Shown one piece after another: positions 15,752-17,342 of a stretch of DNA of 17,342 nt. The notes beneath the pieces were generated by a model, which had not been told where the DNA came from, searched no databases, and was given only the letters and a program-made list of their open reading frames with translations. Source of the stretch: Gammaproteobacteria bacterium (lineage in GTDB: Bacteria > Pseudomonadota > Gammaproteobacteria > SZUA-229); contig JAPHRB010000012.1 in NCBI GenBank assembly GCA_026197015.1, positions 1-17,342 on the forward strand, in the 5' to 3' direction. Every line of letters begins with the position of its first letter. The first letter of the stretch is position 1. Both the position numbers and the translations under genes were made by a program.

Positions 15752-15768
15752 TTTCTTTCTCCTTTATC

Positions 15769-15807
15769 TAACGTTTACGATAGATACAATATCTCACGTG
15801 AACGTTA
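15769..15807. promoter_or_regulatory. 39-bp nested dyad, probable MerR operator
   Basis: A perfectly centred double inverted repeat reads TAACGTT-N6-AGATA-CAA-TATCT-N6-AACGTTA. It ends 18 bp upstream of the first gene of the minus-strand operon. The inner arms are 5 bp, the outer arms 7 bp, and both spacers are 6 bp. MerR proteins bind dyads at promoters with long spacers, so this is the natural site for the regulator at 15059-15523. Confidence 0.7.
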
Positions 15808-15816
15808 TATTATCAA
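15786..15816 (-). promoter_or_regulatory. Candidate long-spacer promoter of the MerR cassette
   Basis: On the minus strand TTGATA (15816-15811) and TATTGT (15791-15786) are separated by 19 bp, the overlong spacer typical of MerR-activated promoters. The nested dyad is centred over this -10 and not over the spacer, which is unusual for the family. A weaker pair, TTCACG and TAAACG, also 19 bp apart, would centre on the dyad. I cannot decide between them. Confidence 0.4.
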
Positions 15817-15832
15817 GGGAAATAATAGGAAG

Positions 15833-15893
15833 AAATCAAGAATCAAGAGAATCAAGGTGTCAGACTCCTGAATCAAGGGGTCAGACTCCTTGA
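15833..15893. repeat. Right inverted repeat of the MerR cassette, with a second partial copy
   Basis: 15873-15893 is the exact reverse complement of 14225-14245. A second, diverged 20-bp copy (TCAAGGTGTC then AGACTCCTGA, 15852-15871) lies one base inside it. Short AATCAAG units precede these at about 15834, 15841 and 15850. Read from the outside, both ends share the pattern CCCCTTGAT, then CTCTTGAT, then CTTTGA/TCTTGA. Related GGGGTCAGAC-type palindromes are known to me as small dispersed elements in gammaproteobacteria. Confidence 0.75.
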
Positions 15894-16063
15894 ACGCTTC
15901 CATGTTGAGGGCTTAGGTTATTAACTTTTATTTTTTGTTTTTGAAAAAACGTTTAGTTTTACACTACCTGGCAGGCAAACAGATATTTTGAACGCTTGAG
16001 TTGTGGCGGTGTTGCGTTGTTTATACCTGTCTCATACGAATAAATTCTTATCACGACTTCTGC
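15894..16063. other. Gene-free stretch between the cassette and the carbonic anhydrase
   Basis: No gene is visible. A 10-bp direct repeat TTGAACGCTT occurs at 15890-15899 and 15988-15997; the first copy overlaps the end of the cassette repeat. T-rich runs at about 15929-15947 could end minus-strand transcripts from the carbonic anhydrase gene, but no strong hairpin accompanies them. Confidence 0.4.
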
Positions 16064-16675
16064 TTATTCAAAGAAATTTACAAGCCCTGTTTCCAGTGAA
16101 TATTCAGCACCTATAATTTTAAAATCACCTTGTTGTACCAGGTTTTCGAGTATTTGCGAGCCGTGTTTCAAATGGTTAGTGGAGACCATAATATTGGCAT
16201 GAATAGATGACTCTAATAATTTATCTGGATCATCCCTAAGCTCGGTTTCGAGCAATGGCTCTACTGATGGGCGAATACGATTAACTATCGAAAGAATGCT
16301 GGCTGATCTTTCTTCTGATGGTCTTTCTAGCTCGTCAATTGTTGCCTTAACCGCGCCACACATTGAATGACCCAGAACAACTACCAGTTTCGTGTGAAAT
16401 AACTCAGCTGCAAACTCTACACTACCTACCTGTGAGGGTGCGACAATATTGCCAGCAACTCTAATTACAAACAGGTCACCTAGTCCCTGATCAAAAATTA
16501 TTTCCGCAGGTACACGAGAATCAGAGCAACCAAGGATAATCGCAAATGGTTCCTGGCCTTCGACAAAATCGGCTCTTTGCATTTGTTTTACACTCGTATC
16601 GATACTGCGCACTCCTGCAGCAAATCGCTGATTTCCTTCTTTTAATCTTTGTATTGCTTCACTTGCGGTGATCAT
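16064..16675 (-). CDS. Beta-class carbonic anhydrase
   Basis: This zinc enzyme interconverts carbon dioxide and bicarbonate in the cytoplasm. The 203-residue product carries all beta-class active-site residues: C50, D52 and R54 in LGCSDSRVP, and H103 and C106 in GHSMCGAV. The N-terminal helix ALxRLKEGNxRF pattern (AIQRLKEGNQRF) and RVAGNIVAP at 72-80 are also typical. The length is slightly shorter than most (about 210-220). It stands alone, and the ribosome site before ATG 16675 is weak. It is not a sulfate-permease fusion. Confidence 0.93.
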   Translation of the reverse strand: MITASEAIQRLKEGNQRFAAGVRSIDTSVKQMQRADFVEGQEPFAIILGCSDSRVPAEIIFDQGLGDLFVIRVAGNIVAPSQVGSVEFAAELFHTKLVVVLGHSMCGAVKATIDELERPSEERSASILSIVNRIRPSVEPLLETELRDDPDKLLESSIHANIMVSTNHLKHGSQILENLVQQGDFKIIGAEYSLETGLVNFFE

Positions 16676-17067
16676 TTTTACTATGCCTTAAACTTAAATA
16701 TGGGAAAATCGAGAAACGGAACCGTGGACAGTATATCTAACTAACAATGCGCAGCGCTTGAAATATTAACTAACACTTGTTGACCGATATGATGTGACTA
16801 ACGAGTTTATATATATCAATTTCTTTTATTACTGGCTGATCATCAGACAGGCTCGCTTATACCAGGAAAACATAGAGTTTTGTCTACTGATTATATTTCT
16901 TTCTTCGAAAAAATACGATAGTAACATAATTAAGAATAAGTGCTCTTTAGGCGCCAGAATCGCTTGTATTCATGCAAACGTAAGAATTAATCACATATAA
17001 ATTAGATACTTAAGTAAACTCGTATTTAAATATATTATAATATACTGTATCTTTTTTGGTCAAATTA
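16676..17067. other. AT-rich gene-free stretch between carbonic anhydrase and helicase leader
   Basis: This region of about 390 bp separates two divergent genes. Low-complexity AT-rich frames exist, but none has a ribosome site or protein-like composition. A consensus -10 hexamer TATAAT lies at 17036-17041 on the plus strand; transcription from it would start near 17048. No good -35 accompanies it. Confidence 0.45.
17036..17041 (+). promoter_or_regulatory. Candidate -10 element of the helicase gene
   Basis: A perfect TATAAT lies 146 bp before the TTG start. TTAAGT 20 bp further upstream is a poor -35. If used, it would give a leader of about 130 nt that contains the whole structured segment 17068-17173. 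In such an AT-rich stretch a chance match is possible. Confidence 0.35.
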
Positions 17068-17173
17068 CCCTATAGTTTACGACCTTGCTACAGCTTAGTA
17101 GTCAGGCATGAAACGCTCCAGCTTGTAAGGTCTGGTTGGTAGCGTAAACCTACCAAATCAATCGTTATAGGGG
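17068..17173 (+). ncRNA. Structured leader RNA able to hide the helicase ribosome site
   Basis: A continuous strand at 17068-17086 is complementary to three separate downstream segments in nested order. CCCTATA (17068-17074) pairs with TATAGGG (17166-17172), which is most of the ribosome site. GTTTACG (17075-17081) pairs with CGTAAAC (17143-17149), and GACCTT (17081-17086) with AAGGTC (17127-17132). A competing perfect hairpin TTGGTAG/CTACCAA (17136-17142 with 17150-17156) has CGTAAAC as its whole 7-nt loop, so it either displaces the second helix or forms a pseudoknot with it. A small CTAC/GTAG hairpin (17088-17101) lies inside. I recognise no known riboswitch class. Confidence 0.55.
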
Positions 17174-17181
17174 CTCTCAAC

Positions 17182-17342
17182 TTGTCATTTGAACAATTAG
17201 CACTTCACCCAGATTTACTTAAGTCCGTTAGTGAGCAAGGCTTCACCGAGCCATCCGATATTCAAATACAGGCAATTCCACATATTCTGGCGGGTAAAGA
17301 TGTTATGGCATCTGCACCGACAGGTACGGGCAAAACAGCAGC
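17182..17342 (+). CDS. DEAD-box RNA helicase, N-terminal part (SrmB-like; runs off the window)
   Basis: Only 53 codons are present. TTG at 17182 is the likely start: AGGGG at 17169-17173 is 8 bases ahead, and no ATG occurs before residue 40. The Q motif is seen in GFTEPSDIQIQAIP, and motif I in SAPTGTGKTAA, the latter as in E. coli SrmB. The family unwinds RNA in ribosome assembly and cold adaptation. RhlE- or other DEAD-box subgroups remain possible because the rest is missing. The TTG start, the weak surroundings and the leader structure all point to translational control. Confidence 0.82.
   Translation, partial: MSFEQLALHPDLLKSVSEQGFTEPSDIQIQAIPHILAGKDVMASAPTGTGKTA

Noticed and set aside
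15834..15893. AATCAAG-type repeats considered as a CRISPR or tandem array
   Set aside because: Units are 7-8 bp with irregular spacing and no uniform spacers; they fit the inverted-repeat element instead.
16794..17000. Open frame of 68 codons in the AT-rich gap before the helicase
   Set aside because: It starts with GTG without a ribosome site, and its composition is what AT-rich DNA gives by chance.

Overview
The window looks like a chromosomal segment of a moderately halophilic or marine gammaproteobacterium. The Rep helicase tail, the AmgK-MurU cell-wall recycling pair, the iron superoxide dismutase and the SrmB-like DEAD-box helicase start all fit that class. The MarR-regulated ectoine operon with its dedicated aspartokinase fits a salt-stressed habitat, and the ectR/ectABC/ask layout is the one described in halophilic methylotrophs and some marine gammaproteobacteria. 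I cannot name the genus. Base composition is uneven by eye: AT-rich on the left (amgK-murU) and clearly more GC-rich across the ectoine block.

Layout. 1-726: C-terminal third of Rep helicase, running in from outside. 868-1650 (-): ketopantoate-reductase-like protein, convergent with rep over a shared hairpin. 1747-3395 (+): amgK-murU, overlapping by 4 bp and closed by a strong terminator. 3619-4161 (-): small outer-membrane barrel. 4455-6915 (+): GCS2-type glutamyl ligase followed at once by an M14/AstE-AspA-like deacylase. 7340-7933 (+): sodB. 8073-8240 (+): possible 55-codon small gene. 8241-8759 (-): ectR. 9176-13333 (+): ectA, ectB, ectC, a decayed ectD remnant, and ask. 13321-14187 (+): membrane-anchored TPR protein overlapping the end of ask. 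14270-15751 (-): a three-gene operon (metal-site-less HMA-fold protein, MerR regulator, protein with a Coq4-like motif) bounded by exact 21-bp inverted repeats. 16064-16675 (-): beta-carbonic anhydrase. 17182-17342 (+): start of a DEAD-box RNA helicase gene with a structured leader.

How the genes work together. Ask supplies aspartyl phosphate toward aspartate semialdehyde, and EctB, EctA and EctC turn the semialdehyde into ectoine. EctR, divergent from ectA, probably represses the operon at a site resembling the published EctR box. The ectoine hydroxylase gene ectD, usually between ectC and ask, survives only as its two ends with frameshifts, so this locus should make ectoine but not hydroxyectoine.

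The strongest candidates for undescribed biology are: (1) the helicase leader, where one contiguous 5' strand can pair with three downstream segments including the Shine-Dalgarno, with a competing hairpin; (2) the inverted-repeat-bounded MerR cassette with a 39-bp nested dyad at its promoter; (3) the GCS2/M14 ligase-deacylase pair; and (4) the TPR membrane protein coupled to the ectoine operon. No tRNA, rRNA, CRISPR array or intact transposase was seen.
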